Below are positions 44,034-52,810 of a stretch of DNA of 64,000 nucleotides, one piece after another. A program made the position numbers and the translations under genes. The stretch is from the NCBI GenBank assembly GCA_022841705.1, contig JALHQZ010000001.1:620001-684000 (forward strand). The letters run 5' to 3'. The notes below the pieces were generated by a model that did not search any database, was not told where the DNA came from, and worked only from the letters and a program-made list of their open reading frames with translations. Source of the DNA: Pirellulales bacterium (lineage in GTDB: Bacteria; Planctomycetota; Planctomycetia; Pirellulales; Lacipirellulaceae). The stretch's first letter is position 1; each line of letters opens with the position of its first letter.

Positions 44034-45272
44034 TCAGAAATCGACGCCCACGCGCACGAGCAGCGTGTTGTTGGGTTCGAAGTTGGGTGGGTCGAGGGTG
44101 TCGCCGAAGATCACTTCGCGGTCGAAGACGAAGCCGACTTCCAATTGGCCGCGAGTGGCGCTGGGGGTTTCCCACTCAAAACCGCCGGTGACGCGGAGGT
44201 CGTTGTAGTCGATACGGTCGCCGGTGCCGGCGCGGTCCACGGTCCACGAGCCGCCACCGTACTCGCCGCCGACGAACCAGTACCAGGTGGTGGCTCCGAC
44301 CGCGGAGAATCGCCGCCGCACTTTGGGGTTGGGGAAGACGAGGTACAAATCCCAATCGGGCGCCGGCCGCCACCGGATGCCGGCGACAGGCAAGAGTTTG
44401 ATCCGCACGCGATCGATGTACGTCACGCCGGCGACGAGTTGCATGTTGGTGTTCATCGTCACCACTCCGGCGCCGCGGCCGAGGATGCGCACGGAATCGG
44501 TGTTCACCTCATTGAAGTCGGTCCACACGCCGGTGCGGACGCCGAGCTCGGCGCCCAACAGCGGGTTGAACTGCGGATACCAAGCGGCATCGAGATAGGC
44601 GTCGTAAATGCGTGGCGGCAGGTCGGGCCCCCGCGGCACGCCGGCGGGATCGCCGATGGGGCCTTCAAGCCAGTTGAATGCAAAGCCGGGGGTTAGGAGC
44701 AGCGGCGTGTCGATGTTCCCGAATATGGGGTAGGTGCACGTGGTGGAAATTTCGGTGCGATTGATTTCGAACGCATCTTCACTGTGGTCGCCGACAAGCC
44801 ACGTGTGTTCCGCGCGCAGTTCTTCGATGAAGCGGCGATAGCGCGAAGTCGTGCCGCCACTGCTCGCGCCCTGTATGCCGTAGCTGCCTTGCTCCCAGCC
44901 GAGCGGCCAACTCTCGCCAAGCCAGCCTGACCCGCTAGCGGTTGGCGCTCCGCTGACTGCCGGGGCGCCCCATGCTGGGGCGCTGGTGGCGGGCGGCGCG
45001 TAAGAGTACGGCACATTCGCGGGCGGGGCGGAGAAAGGGACGCTGTTCGAATAGGGATCGAACGTCGGGGCGCCCAGGGTTGCGGTTGGCCCCGGAATCG
45101 GCGTGACTTGTGATGATGGCCAACCGGGCGTTGGCGCGTAGGTTGATGGCGGTGCGCCAACGGGAATCTGCACGCGCTGTGCTGTTGCGGTCGCCGCCAG
45201 TGCAGGAATGATCAGCGCAGCAACGATCAGCAAGCTGCTCGCCCGACGCAAATTGTCCGCCCATGCTGCCAC
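44034..45272 (-). CDS. Predicted outer-membrane beta-barrel protein, copy B
   Basis: 412 residues from GTG 45272, chosen because GGAGG (complement of 45281-45285) lies eight bases upstream and the start opens a clean signal peptide (MAAWADNLRRASSLLIVAAL, then ALAATATAQ). A Pro/Ala/Ser-rich linker (about 35-120) leads to a barrel with LLLTPGFAFNWLEGPIG, LPPRIYDAYLDAAW and the C-terminal LLVRVGVDF. A reading from 45398 translates repeat DNA and is rejected. Tandem paralogue of copy A, 65 bases upstream of it. Confidence 0.75.
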   Translation of the reverse strand: MAAWADNLRRASSLLIVAALIIPALAATATAQRVQIPVGAPPSTYAPTPGWPSSQVTPIPGPTATLGAPTFDPYSNSVPFSAPPANVPYSYAPPATSAPAWGAPAVSGAPTASGSGWLGESWPLGWEQGSYGIQGASSGGTTSRYRRFIEELRAEHTWLVGDHSEDAFEINRTEISTTCTYPIFGNIDTPLLLTPGFAFNWLEGPIGDPAGVPRGPDLPPRIYDAYLDAAWYPQFNPLLGAELGVRTGVWTDFNEVNTDSVRILGRGAGVVTMNTNMQLVAGVTYIDRVRIKLLPVAGIRWRPAPDWDLYLVFPNPKVRRRFSAVGATTWYWFVGGEYGGGSWTVDRAGTGDRIDYNDLRVTGGFEWETPSATRGQLEVGFVFDREVIFGDTLDPPNFEPNNTLLVRVGVDF

Positions 45273-45373
45273 TGCCGGCGCCTCCGTGCGCAGAATCTCC
45301 CCGTATCGCGGTAGGTAGCAGTTGTGCGGGGTGGGGTCAATGTCGGGCTGGTTTTGCGAAAAGGGAAGCAGAT

Positions 45374-45510
45374 TCACCACAGAGAGCACGGAGAGCACAG
45401 AGGAGGAAGCACAGAGAAGGAAGCACAGAGAAGAAAACTGGACTTGAAGCCCGATCTTACTCAGCCTTTTACCTTTTCCTTCTCTCTGTGTCCTCTGTGC
45501 TCTCTGGGGG
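45374..45510. repeat. Inverted repeat reading CACAGAG/CTCTGTG
   Basis: ACCACAGAGAGCACGGAGAG and AGCACAGAGGAGG (45374-45410) with tandem GAAGCACAGAGAAG copies, mirrored by CTCTCTGTGTCCTCTGTGCTCTC (45481-45505). Repeats of this wording are widespread in environmental genomes to my knowledge. Confidence 0.85.
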
Positions 45511-45564
45511 CAATCTTCGTGCTTTGCTCTCGCGGTTTTGTGGGCGATCTGCTAGCTTGCTGGC

Positions 45565-46287
45565 ATGATGGGTTCAACTTCCAATGTCGCGCTAGTGGGT
45601 GATTGCCAGCATCCAGAAATGCGCTGGGCGCTGCGCGGGATTGAACCGGCGGCGAATGTCGAAGATGCGAACCGTGTAATCGCCTGCCATTCGCGGCCCG
45701 GGATGTTGCCGCTATCTTTGCTAGAAAATCTGCGCGCCACGGCGCCGGACAAGGAGATCATCTCGCTCGTCGGCAGTTGGTGCGAAGGCGAATTGCGCAC
45801 CGGGCAGCCTTGGCCGCCGATTCTTTCGAAACACGTGCCGCGAGTGTTTTGGTATGACTTCCGGCGGTGGTGGGGTGCGCGCTCGGGCGAAACTCTGTCG
45901 CCAGCCGGCGCGCTGCTGATCGCTGCCGATGATTACGGAAGTGGCGCCGCGCTGGTGGATGTGCTCACGGCCGAAGGCCACGCTGCGTTCTGGGCGTCGG
46001 ACCGCGGCGTGCTTCCGCTCGCGCGCGGCTTGCAAGCGGGCGTTTGGGTCGGCGGGCAGCTGACGGGTTCCGCGGCCCAACGGTTGGCGCGGTTTCAGGC
46101 TGAGCTGCACGCGTGCGGGGCGAAGACGATTGCGCTGCTTGACTATCCGCGGCTCGATGAAATCAAGGCGTGCGAAGCGCTCGGGGTGAGCGAGGTCTTC
46201 GGCAAACCGTGGGACGCGGTGGCGTTGTCGCGCGCGATTCGGGCGCGAACTTGGCGTGCGGCGGTGCGTGAGTTGGCGCTTGCGTGA
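45565..46287 (+). CDS. Hypothetical protein with two degenerate receiver-like halves
   Basis: 240 residues, soluble. The first half starts NVALVGDCQHPEMRWALRG and has SLVGSWCEGELRTGQPWPP; the second has LLIAADDYGSGAALVDVLTAEGHAAFWAS and ends GVSEVFGKPWDAVALSRAIRA, like the last helix-strand of a response regulator (KP motif). The phosphoacceptor Asp is absent in each half. Possibly a non-phosphorylated receiver-like protein; this is inference from shape only. Start ATG 45565 or the next ATG at 45568. Confidence 0.6.
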   Translation: MMGSTSNVALVGDCQHPEMRWALRGIEPAANVEDANRVIACHSRPGMLPLSLLENLRATAPDKEIISLVGSWCEGELRTGQPWPPILSKHVPRVFWYDFRRWWGARSGETLSPAGALLIAADDYGSGAALVDVLTAEGHAAFWASDRGVLPLARGLQAGVWVGGQLTGSAAQRLARFQAELHACGAKTIALLDYPRLDEIKACEALGVSEVFGKPWDAVALSRAIRARTWRAAVRELALA

Positions 46288-46296
46288 AAACGCGAG

Positions 46297-46716
46297 TTAC
46301 CCTGTGTACGCGGCGCCGTAGGCGCCGAAGAAGGTGAAGAGCACCGAGAGCAATGTGCCGACGCTCCACACGATGGGACGCAGATTAGCCGACGAGCCGA
46401 AGAACCAGATTGTGTAGCCTTCGATCAGCGGGCCGACGCAGTACGCAAAGTTGGCGGCGATGGCAAAGACCGTGATCCCGACCATGGTGTCGGAGATGTT
46501 TTGGAGCTGAATCGTCGTCCCGTCGGCGGCAGCGTAGCCGAGGGCGAGGCCCAATACTCCGGCGCCGCCAACCAGCGCGTTAAACATCCAGCGCAGTTTC
46601 TCCCAGGCGACGATCGCCACGCCGATTTGGTGAATGCGCTCGCGGTTGGCTTCGTCCGCCGGCGTGAGGTGGGGTACTTCTTCAGCGCGCGGCGAATCGA
46701 AGGGGTTGAAGGTCAT
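46297..46716 (-). CDS. Small four-helix membrane protein, unknown
   Basis: 139 residues: polar head (MTFNPFDSPRAEEVPHLT), then four hydrophobic stretches (about 42-62, 72-92, 97-108 and 113-135). I do not recognise the family. Nine bases from the stop of the convergent gene at 46287 and ten bases after the next minus gene. Confidence 0.65.
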   Translation of the reverse strand: MTFNPFDSPRAEEVPHLTPADEANRERIHQIGVAIVAWEKLRWMFNALVGGAGVLGLALGYAAADGTTIQLQNISDTMVGITVFAIAANFAYCVGPLIEGYTIWFFGSSANLRPIVWSVGTLLSVLFTFFGAYGAAYTG

Positions 46717-46725
46717 ACCCCGTCA

Positions 46726-47484
46726 TTAAAAGTCCCCCCTCTCCTCGTCGCAAGTCTCAGCCAAATCCGTGCGCATGATTTCGCGTTTCCACCCCGCTTC
46801 ATGCACGGGCCAGACGCGGATTCGGTCGATGAACGGCGGGCAAAGGGCGGCCGCCTCGCGCGGGACGCCCAAACGGTATGTTTCGCGCTGCAAGCATTCT
46901 TCCAGCGGCACGAGTGGGGTCGATTGCGAGGGCGCCAAGTTGCTGCGCCGCCAAACCAATCGGCCGTGGTCGAAGAGGCTCATCACCACTGGCGCGCGGG
47001 AAGTCTCCAGGATGCGACGGGCTATGAGCTCGTGGCTGGCGGTGTGAAACTGGCGTTTGAGCTCGGCCACATCCCCGTCACAGTTGCTGCTCGCCCGGCG
47101 GAACCAGCGGAGCGGGAGCAGCAGCGCGGTGGCGAGGCGATGGGCGGTCGCTTCCCGGCTGGCGGGGAAAGTTTCGCGGGGGTCGAGTCCCAGCCGGCCA
47201 AAAACGCGGGCGGCCGCGAACTCGCCTACTTCATGGGCGATGGCGAACTGCTGGCGTTCCGGCCGCGTGTCGGCGCCGGCGAGAATGGCGCCCCGCTGGC
47301 CGGTCAGACGGACGAGCTGCCCGCGCGGCGAACCCGCGGGGGCGGCGGCCACGGTGAGGCCCAGGGCACGGGCCAATTTGCGGGCGTCGACCGGGGCGGC
47401 GTCGATCCCCGCTTCCCACAGCAGCTCCTCGGCGGTTTGTTCCACAGCGGCGGCGAGTTCGTCATCGGTCAGCGTGCAAAGCAT
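46726..47484 (-). CDS. ImmA/IrrE-like peptidase with altered metal motif (HEVGE)
   Basis: 252 residues. The N-terminal half has the IrrE/ImmA layout (ELAAAVEQTAEELLWEAGI, VDARKLARALGLTV, then QFAIAHEVGEFAAARVF). The expected HExxH reads H84-E85-V-G-E88, and the downstream EREANRFAAxLLMP reads E111-A-T-A-H115-RLATALLLP, so the third zinc ligand may be moved rather than lost. The C-terminal 120 residues are a sensor-like part. Members cleave helix-turn-helix repressors; no such repressor gene lies beside it. Confidence 0.72.
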   Translation of the reverse strand: MLCTLTDDELAAAVEQTAEELLWEAGIDAAPVDARKLARALGLTVAAAPAGSPRGQLVRLTGQRGAILAGADTRPERQQFAIAHEVGEFAAARVFGRLGLDPRETFPASREATAHRLATALLLPLRWFRRASSNCDGDVAELKRQFHTASHELIARRILETSRAPVVMSLFDHGRLVWRRSNLAPSQSTPLVPLEECLQRETYRLGVPREAAALCPPFIDRIRVWPVHEAGWKREIMRTDLAETCDEERGDF

Positions 47485-47512
47485 GGGAGCCTCCGAAAAT
47501 TGAAGAGGTTAA

Positions 47513-47528
47513 ATGTATATACGTACAG
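47513..47528 (-). promoter_or_regulatory. Palindromic operator-like site before the IrrE-like gene
   Basis: ATGTATATACGTACAG, read on the minus strand as CTGTACGTATATACAT, lies 29 bases before the start codon. It is close to a CTGT-N8-ACAG box but one base off, and sits in an AT-rich promoter-like patch. Confidence 0.4.
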
Positions 47529-47600
47529 TATATGGAAAGGGTTCGGGATTGCAAGGGTTTTTCTGGGAGAGATTACTGGCTGGCGAATCTGGGTGGCACT

Positions 47601-47655
47601 GACTTTCGGCCGGAGCGGTCTCACCACCAGAAACTAATGTCGCCGGCCGAAAGTC
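47601..47655. repeat. Inverted repeat GACTTTCGGCCGG...CCGGCCGAAAGTC
   Basis: Perfect 13-base arms at 47601-47613 and 47643-47655 between the divergent IrrE-like and rimO genes. Confidence 0.85.
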
Positions 47656-47691
47656 GGAGCCTCCCGCGGAGAAACGCGGCCACGTGGCTGC

Positions 47692-47722
47692 TACAATGAG
47701 GGGAATTGCGGTACAATGAGGG
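47692..47722 (+). repeat. Tandem TACAATGAGGG, possible paired -10 boxes of rimO
   Basis: TACAATGAGGG occurs at 47692-47702 and again at 47712-47722. TACAAT is a good -10 hexamer, so the duplication may give two start points for rimO 60-90 bases downstream. Confidence 0.45.
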
Positions 47723-47783
47723 ATTGAACGCGACACGCGCTCCGCTCTCGCGTCGTGGCTAACGGTCAGTACGGCGAAACTTC

Positions 47784-49193
47784 ATGCAAGCACTTCCGGT
47801 CATTGGTTCGGCGACGAAAGCGGCACGGGCGCCCGCGCCGGGGCAGGCAAAGGGGAAGTACTGCTTCATCAGCCTGGGGTGCCCGAAGAATCTGGTCGAT
47901 AGCGAGCGGATGCTGGGGATGCTGCAGCTCGATGGGTACGAGCTGGTGCCCAGTCCCGAGGGCGCCGACTTTGCGATCGTGAACACCTGTGGGTTCATTG
48001 AAGCGGCGCGGTCGGAATCGTTCGCGGCGATCGATGAAATGCTTGCGATGAAGGAGCGCGGCGATTTGCGAGGCGTCATCGTCTCCGGGTGTCTCGCCGA
48101 ACGGCAACAACAATCACTCTTGGAAGAGCGGCCGGGGATCGATCACCTCGTCGGCGTCTTCGGGCGCGAAGAAGTCACCAAGGTGGCGGATCGGCTGCTC
48201 GGCGGGCTGCAAGAACAACGGCTCATCTTCAAACCGGCGCCGGCGCGGCCGCTGAACGACCAAGGCCGCTTCCGCATCACGCCGAAGCATTTTGCGTATC
48301 TGAAAATCAGCGAGGGGTGCGATCGGCTCTGCACCTTCTGCGCGATTCCCAAGATGCGCGGCAAGCACGCGACCAAGCCGATGGAAGAAGTGGTGGCCGA
48401 AGCGCGCGAGCTCGCCGCCGACGGCGTACGCGAGCTCGTGATCGTCGCGCAGGATACCACTTACTATGGGCTGGACCTGTACGGCGAGACGCGGCTGGTC
48501 GAGCTGCTCCGCGAACTAGAGAAAGTCGAGGGCCTCGACTGGATTCGCTTGATGTACCTTTACCCGATGTACTTCAGTGACGAGCTGATCGACACGATCG
48601 CTGCAAGCAAGCGAATCGTACCGTACATCGACATGCCGTTGCAGCACATTAACGACCGAATGCTCAAGCGGATGCAGCGGCGGGTCAACCGAGCTGACAC
48701 CGAAACGCTGGTCGGCAAACTGCGCGAGCGGATTCCGGGGCTCACGATGCGGACCACCTTCATCACCGGCTTCCCCGGCGAGACCGACGAAGAGTTCAAC
48801 GAATTGGCCGACTTCGTCGCCGAGCAAAAGTTTGAACGGGCGGGGGTCTTTACCTACTCGCTGGAGCCCGACACGCCCGCCGCCCGGTTGCCGAATCACT
48901 TGCCGGAAGAGCTGAAAGAAGAACGCCGCGAAGAATTAATGGCGATTCAGCAGCAGATCGCGTTCGAGTTTGGCGACGCCCAGGTTGGCCGGCAGCTCGA
49001 CGTGCTGATTGACTCCGCCGTCCCGGGAGAAAAGAATGCCTGGATCGGCCGCACGATGGCCGACGCCCCCGACGTTGACTGCGTGGCGTACGTCACCGGC
49101 GAAAGACTAAAGCCCGGCGCGTTGGTTAAGTGTGAAGTCGTCGCCCGCACCGACTACGACCTGGCGACCGTGGCGATTGGCAAACCGCGGTAA
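47784..49193 (+). CDS. rimO: Ribosomal protein S12 methylthiotransferase
   Basis: Radical SAM enzyme that methylthiolates Asp88 of ribosomal protein S12. 469 residues. The N-terminal UPF0004 domain has three cluster cysteines ([27 protein letters not shown]); the radical SAM motif is C179-x3-C183-x2-C186 in [13 protein letters not shown]; the C-terminal TRAM domain begins near [20 protein letters not shown] and DMPLQHIND fit RimO rather than MiaB. The start is ATG 47784. Confidence 0.96.
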   Translation: MQALPVIGSATKAARAPAPGQAKGKYCFISLGCPKNLVDSERMLGMLQLDGYELVPSPEGADFAIVNTCGFIEAARSESFAAIDEMLAMKERGDLRGVIVSGCLAERQQQSLLEERPGIDHLVGVFGREEVTKVADRLLGGLQEQRLIFKPAPARPLNDQGRFRITPKHFAYLKISEGCDRLCTFCAIPKMRGKHATKPMEEVVAEARELAADGVRELVIVAQDTTYYGLDLYGETRLVELLRELEKVEGLDWIRLMYLYPMYFSDELIDTIAASKRIVPYIDMPLQHINDRMLKRMQRRVNRADTETLVGKLRERIPGLTMRTTFITGFPGETDEEFNELADFVAEQKFERAGVFTYSLEPDTPAARLPNHLPEELKEERREELMAIQQQIAFEFGDAQVGRQLDVLIDSAVPGEKNAWIGRTMADAPDVDCVAYVTGERLKPGALVKCEVVARTDYDLATVAIGKPR

Positions 49194-49214
49194 AGCAACT
49201 CGACATTGTAGAAA

Positions 49215-49285
49215 GCCTCTCCGAGGCCGATTTCGGTTCGTCAGCAATCCGACTCGGGTCGATGTGATATCGGCCTCGGAGAGGC
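49215..49285. repeat. Inverted repeat GCCTCTCCGAGGCCGA...TCGGCCTCGGAGAGGC
   Basis: Perfect 16-base arms (49215-49230 and 49270-49285), each itself partly palindromic (CCTCTCCGAGG). It starts 21 bases after the rimO stop. Confidence 0.9.
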
Positions 49286-49343
49286 CTCCTTCAACGGGTG
49301 CAAGCACAACCTAACTCATCAAAAATTGGCGACAGATTCTTCC

Positions 49344-49925
49344 ATGGCGAAGTCGGTGCCGTTGGGCAGCGTTTATAACGTGCCCAATTCGCTCACTATC
49401 TCGCGTTTGGTGCTGAGCGCCGTCTGCTTCGTCGCGCTCACGGGTAAGTGGTATCTGCCGGCGCTCGTGCTGTTCATCATCGCGGCAGGGACGGATTGGC
49501 TCGATGGCTACTGGGCCCGCAAATACGGGCAGGTGACGCTCATCGGCCGGGTGCTCGATCCGTTTGCGGACAAGATCATCGTTTGCGGGGGCTTTGTTTT
49601 CTTGGCGGCCGAACCCGGTTCGCAGGTAACGGCGTGGATGGCGGTGCTGGTGGTGGCGCGGGAGCTCCTGGTCACCGCGCTCCGCAGTTTCATCGAAAGC
49701 TCCGGCGGCGATTTCTCCGCGAAGTGGGTTGGCAAGTGGAAGATGGTGCTGCAGTGCGTCGCGATTGGTCTAGCGATTTTTTACCTGTGGCGTGGGGCGC
49801 TGGTGAGCGATAGTTTTTGGCGCAGCGCGACGCAGATTGCCGTGTGGCTCGCCGTGGCGCTGACGTTGTATTCCGGTTGGGTTTACGTGCAACGCGCGCT
49901 GGCAATGGCGCGGAGATCGAGTTAA
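49344..49925 (+). CDS. pgsA: CDP-diacylglycerol--glycerol-3-phosphate 3-phosphatidyltransferase
   Basis: Makes phosphatidylglycerol phosphate in the membrane. 193 residues from ATG 49344. The CDP-alcohol transferase motif is complete: D51, D54, G55, A58, R59, G68, D72 and D76 (GTDWLDGYWARK through LDPFADK). Five to six membrane helices. The N-terminus NVPNSLTISRLVLS is typical for PgsA. An in-frame TTG at 49326 is possible but less likely. Confidence 0.93.
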   Translation: MAKSVPLGSVYNVPNSLTISRLVLSAVCFVALTGKWYLPALVLFIIAAGTDWLDGYWARKYGQVTLIGRVLDPFADKIIVCGGFVFLAAEPGSQVTAWMAVLVVARELLVTALRSFIESSGGDFSAKWVGKWKMVLQCVAIGLAIFYLWRGALVSDSFWRSATQIAVWLAVALTLYSGWVYVQRALAMARRSS

Positions 49926-50046
49926 TGCCGTTAGCCGCGGGTCCAAGTCTCACATTGATGGGCCCGCGCTTGTTTGAGAACCAGAATCAATTACATAAGA
50001 TGCGCGGGCGGAACGCCCGCGGCGAACGAAAACATTTTGGTGTCAA

Positions 50047-50916
50047 TTGATCCCGCTGCTCCTTTCGCTGCTCGTGCTGACTCTCGTTTGCAGCATGGCG
50101 CTGAACGCGATGGTGTGGCCGAAGGTGGCGCGGGGTGATGCGATTCTGCCGCACGCGCCACGTTCGCCCGTGCCGTGGGGCAGTCTTGGCGCCCTGCTGG
50201 CTGTATGTGGGACAGCGCTGGGCATCGGCGCGGCATTCGGGCGGAGCGCGCCGACTGAACTCGAAGCTCTCGATCTCTTTGGCGCTGGCGTGATGGAGCT
50301 CGTAATGCTCGCGGCTGTGGTGGGGGTCGTCATGCTCAAGCATCGGCCGACTTATGCTGACTGGGGGCTACCAGCGGCGCGCGACGAAGCGCTCGCCGAC
50401 ATTCTGCTTGGGCTCGCGGTCGGCTGCTTCGCACTCGTCCCGGTGATGGGGCTGCAAGTGATGATGGTCCAGTTGTTCGGTGAAAGCGAACATCCGCTGC
50501 TGCAAGGACTCGTGCGTGATCACGATCCACTGCTGTTCGTCGCCGCGCTTTTTCTGGCGGCGATTGTGGCGCCATTGTTTGAAGAGTTCGCGTATCGCTT
50601 GTTGTTTCAAGGTTGGCTCGAAAAAGAATTGGTTCAGCCGGTCATCGACGTTTCTGTTGGAGCTGAAGCGCCGCTTGAATCTCCGCCAGCCGGAGTGCAG
50701 TGGACGCCGATCGCAGTGAGCTCGATCGCCTTCGCGCTGGCGCACGCGGCGCACGGCGTGGACCCCATCGCGCTCTTGCCGCTTGCCGTGCTATTGGGCT
50801 ACGTCTACCAGCGCACCCATCGTATCCTGCCGACGATCGTGGCGCACGCGGCGTTCAATTCGTTCTCGCTCGCGGCGCTGTGGGTGCAACTTCAAGGTGT
50901 TGGCATCGAGCCGTGA
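50047..50916 (+). CDS. CPBP-family intramembrane protease
   Basis: 289 residues with about seven or eight helices. The Abi/CPBP motifs are all present: E179-E180-x3-R184 (FEEFAYRLLFQGWL), FALAH and HAAFNSFSLA. Such proteins cut or process membrane peptides; the substrate is unknown. Start TTG 50047. The stop TGA is followed directly by the ATG of the DUF167 gene, so the two are likely cotranscribed. Confidence 0.88.
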   Translation: MIPLLLSLLVLTLVCSMALNAMVWPKVARGDAILPHAPRSPVPWGSLGALLAVCGTALGIGAAFGRSAPTELEALDLFGAGVMELVMLAAVVGVVMLKHRPTYADWGLPAARDEALADILLGLAVGCFALVPVMGLQVMMVQLFGESEHPLLQGLVRDHDPLLFVAALFLAAIVAPLFEEFAYRLLFQGWLEKELVQPVIDVSVGAEAPLESPPAGVQWTPIAVSSIAFALAHAAHGVDPIALLPLAVLLGYVYQRTHRILPTIVAHAAFNSFSLAALWVQLQGVGIEP

Positions 50917-51246
50917 ATGAGCGCTGTTATGCTGGACAATGAACTGGAACTTGCCGAGCGGCCGGAAGGGGTGCTGCTACTTGTGAGAGCCCATGCCGGC
51001 GCCCGCCGGAATCGTGTGTCGGGCATCCGCAATGGCCGGTTGCTGGTGGAGGTGACCCAGGTTCCCGAGCGCGGTAAAGCGAACGTAGCGATAGCGAAAA
51101 TGCTCGCCAAGCAGCTGGGATTGCGGGGAAGCCAAATCGCGCTTGTTTCCGGCGATACAAACCCTGAGAAAACCTTGGCAATCGCCGGCATCACCGCGAC
51201 GGAGCTTCAGCATCGTTGTCGGGAAGCGCTGTCCGGCCTAACATAG
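50917..51246 (+). CDS. DUF167/YggU-family protein
   Basis: 109 residues: LLVRAHAGARRNRVSGIRNGRLLVEVTQVPERGKANVAIAKMLAKQLGL, LVSGDTNPEKTLAI, which is the whole DUF167 fold. Function in the family is unclear. It begins one base after the CPBP stop. Confidence 0.92.
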   Translation: MSAVMLDNELELAERPEGVLLLVRAHAGARRNRVSGIRNGRLLVEVTQVPERGKANVAIAKMLAKQLGLRGSQIALVSGDTNPEKTLAIAGITATELQHRCREALSGLT

Positions 51247-51324
51247 AACGATGTTCCCGAAGTCTCCAACTATCGGGCCTGCTGTCAGTTCGGTTAGACC
51301 CCGATCTTCGAAAACTTAATTGTT

Positions 51325-52623
51325 ATGCGTGACGTCGCGGCGAAACTAGGCGAATATCTCCTGCTGGTGGCGGTGACCATCGTCGCCTGCGCGGTGATGT
51401 GGTGGGTGAACTCGAAGAATGCCCCGCACGTGAGCGATTCAGCGCTCGTGGAACGGCCGACCGTCATCGCAGCGCCGAAACCGCTGGTCGCCACGCAGCA
51501 AATTCCGGTAAAGTTGTGCGAAGTGACCTCCAAGCTCAGCGGTAAAGTCCGCTCGTGGGAAGGTTACTCGCTGGGGTTTGAAGTGCCCGGCCGGGTGCTG
51601 GAACTGGGCCAGAATGCGGGCGGCGAACCGCTCGATGAGGGCGATGTGGTGACGGCAGGCCAAGTGATTGCCCGACTCGATGACCGCATTTACGCCGCGC
51701 GGAAAGACGAAGCAGTGGCACGGTTTGAACAGGCGGCCTCCGATTTCGCGCGGGCCCGCCGGCTCTTCGAAGGAGGCACTGGCGCCACCACTGAGTCGGA
51801 GTATCAGCAAGCACTCACCGATAACGCGCAGGCCAAAGCGGCGCAAGAGATCGCGATCAAGAATCTCGAGGACACCGTTCTCACATCACCAGTTTCCGGT
51901 ACGATCGCCAAGCGCATGGCGGAACCCGGCGAGTCCGTGTCGGCGAACCAAGTGGTGTTTGAAATTGTCGAGAACGCCGAAGTGCTATTAGTGGTCGAAG
52001 CCCCCGAGTCGCAAGTGCGGGAGTTCGAAGCGCGGATGCGGACTGTCGAAGCGGCCCGACAAGCGGGCGCGACAGACCCCGAGGACAAACTGTTTCGTGC
52101 GCATGTCAACCTCGAAGGCCGTGATGTGTTTGGCAAACCATGGCCGCCGATTGAAGCGGAAGTGTATCGCATCGCCCAAGTCGCTGACCCGCGCACCGGG
52201 CTGTTTGAAGTCGAGATTCGCATTCCCAACGGCGAGCGGCTGCTGCGCGAAGGAATGGTCGCCACAGCGGAACTGGTGGTCGATCGCGTGCAGGGCTATG
52301 AACTGCCGGAATCCGCCGTGCTATTCCGCGGCCGGAACACATTTTTGTTCGACCTGCAAACGGAACCGACTCCCGCCCAGGCCATGTTCTGGCAAGTTGG
52401 CGAGCTCCCCGCGCAACGGGCGCGTAAAGTCGAGCTCGCCAAATGGATCGACCAAGGCGACACCATCCTCGCCCCCGCGTCGAGTAGCCTCGAACTCGGC
52501 CCCGTGGTGATTCGCGGCCAACAACGCCTCGCCGATGGCCAACTCGTACGCGTCGTCGACGGCTCACCGGCGAGCGAATCCCGCGTTGTTGGGAACAAGG
52601 TCAATGAAAACAACGTCAACTGA
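51325..52623 (+). CDS. RND efflux periplasmic adaptor (membrane fusion protein)
   Basis: 432 residues: membrane anchor (about 11-29), a lipoyl-like domain opening with LGFEVPGRVLELGQN and GDVVTAGQVIARLDDRIYAAR, a coiled coil (about 128-185), LEDTVLTSPVSGTIAKRMAEPGESV closing the lipoyl half, then a barrel with VYRIAQVADPRTGLFEVEIRIPN and LREGMVATAELVV. Links the inner-membrane pump to an outer-membrane channel. Pairs with the permease at 52811; no TolC-like gene is in the window. Confidence 0.92.
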   Translation: MRDVAAKLGEYLLLVAVTIVACAVMWWVNSKNAPHVSDSALVERPTVIAAPKPLVATQQIPVKLCEVTSKLSGKVRSWEGYSLGFEVPGRVLELGQNAGGEPLDEGDVVTAGQVIARLDDRIYAARKDEAVARFEQAASDFARARRLFEGGTGATTESEYQQALTDNAQAKAAQEIAIKNLEDTVLTSPVSGTIAKRMAEPGESVSANQVVFEIVENAEVLLVVEAPESQVREFEARMRTVEAARQAGATDPEDKLFRAHVNLEGRDVFGKPWPPIEAEVYRIAQVADPRTGLFEVEIRIPNGERLLREGMVATAELVVDRVQGYELPESAVLFRGRNTFLFDLQTEPTPAQAMFWQVGELPAQRARKVELAKWIDQGDTILAPASSSLELGPVVIRGQQRLADGQLVRVVDGSPASESRVVGNKVNENNVN

Positions 52624-52631
52624 TAGTTCAA

Positions 52632-52805
52632 AGATTGGGGACGCGGATTTAAGCGGATGCGGCGGATGAGCGCGGATTTCGTCAAGCTCGCTGCCTACCA
52701 ACAACTCTTTGCTGCAGCCGATATTCGCGGCAACTATAAATAGGAATTCAGAAGCGAGAACTCAAAAATCCGCGACTATCCGCTGCATCCGCGCCCCCTA
52801 TCCGT
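52632..52805. repeat. Inverted repeat reading GCGGATTTAAGCGGATGCGG
   Basis: GGGGACGCGGATTTAAGCGG and following GCGGATGAGCGCGGATTT (52638-52679) are mirrored by AAATCCGCGACTATCCGCTG and CATCCGCGCCCCC (52768-52799). It fills most of the 187-base gap between adaptor and permease. A related GCGGATAAACGCGGAT lies near 42614. Confidence 0.8.
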
Positions 52806-52810
52806 AAATT

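Noticed and set aside
45374..45510. Possible CRISPR-like array from repeated CACAGAG units
   Set aside because: Units are short, unequal and arranged as an inverted repeat, with no spacers of constant length and no cas genes.
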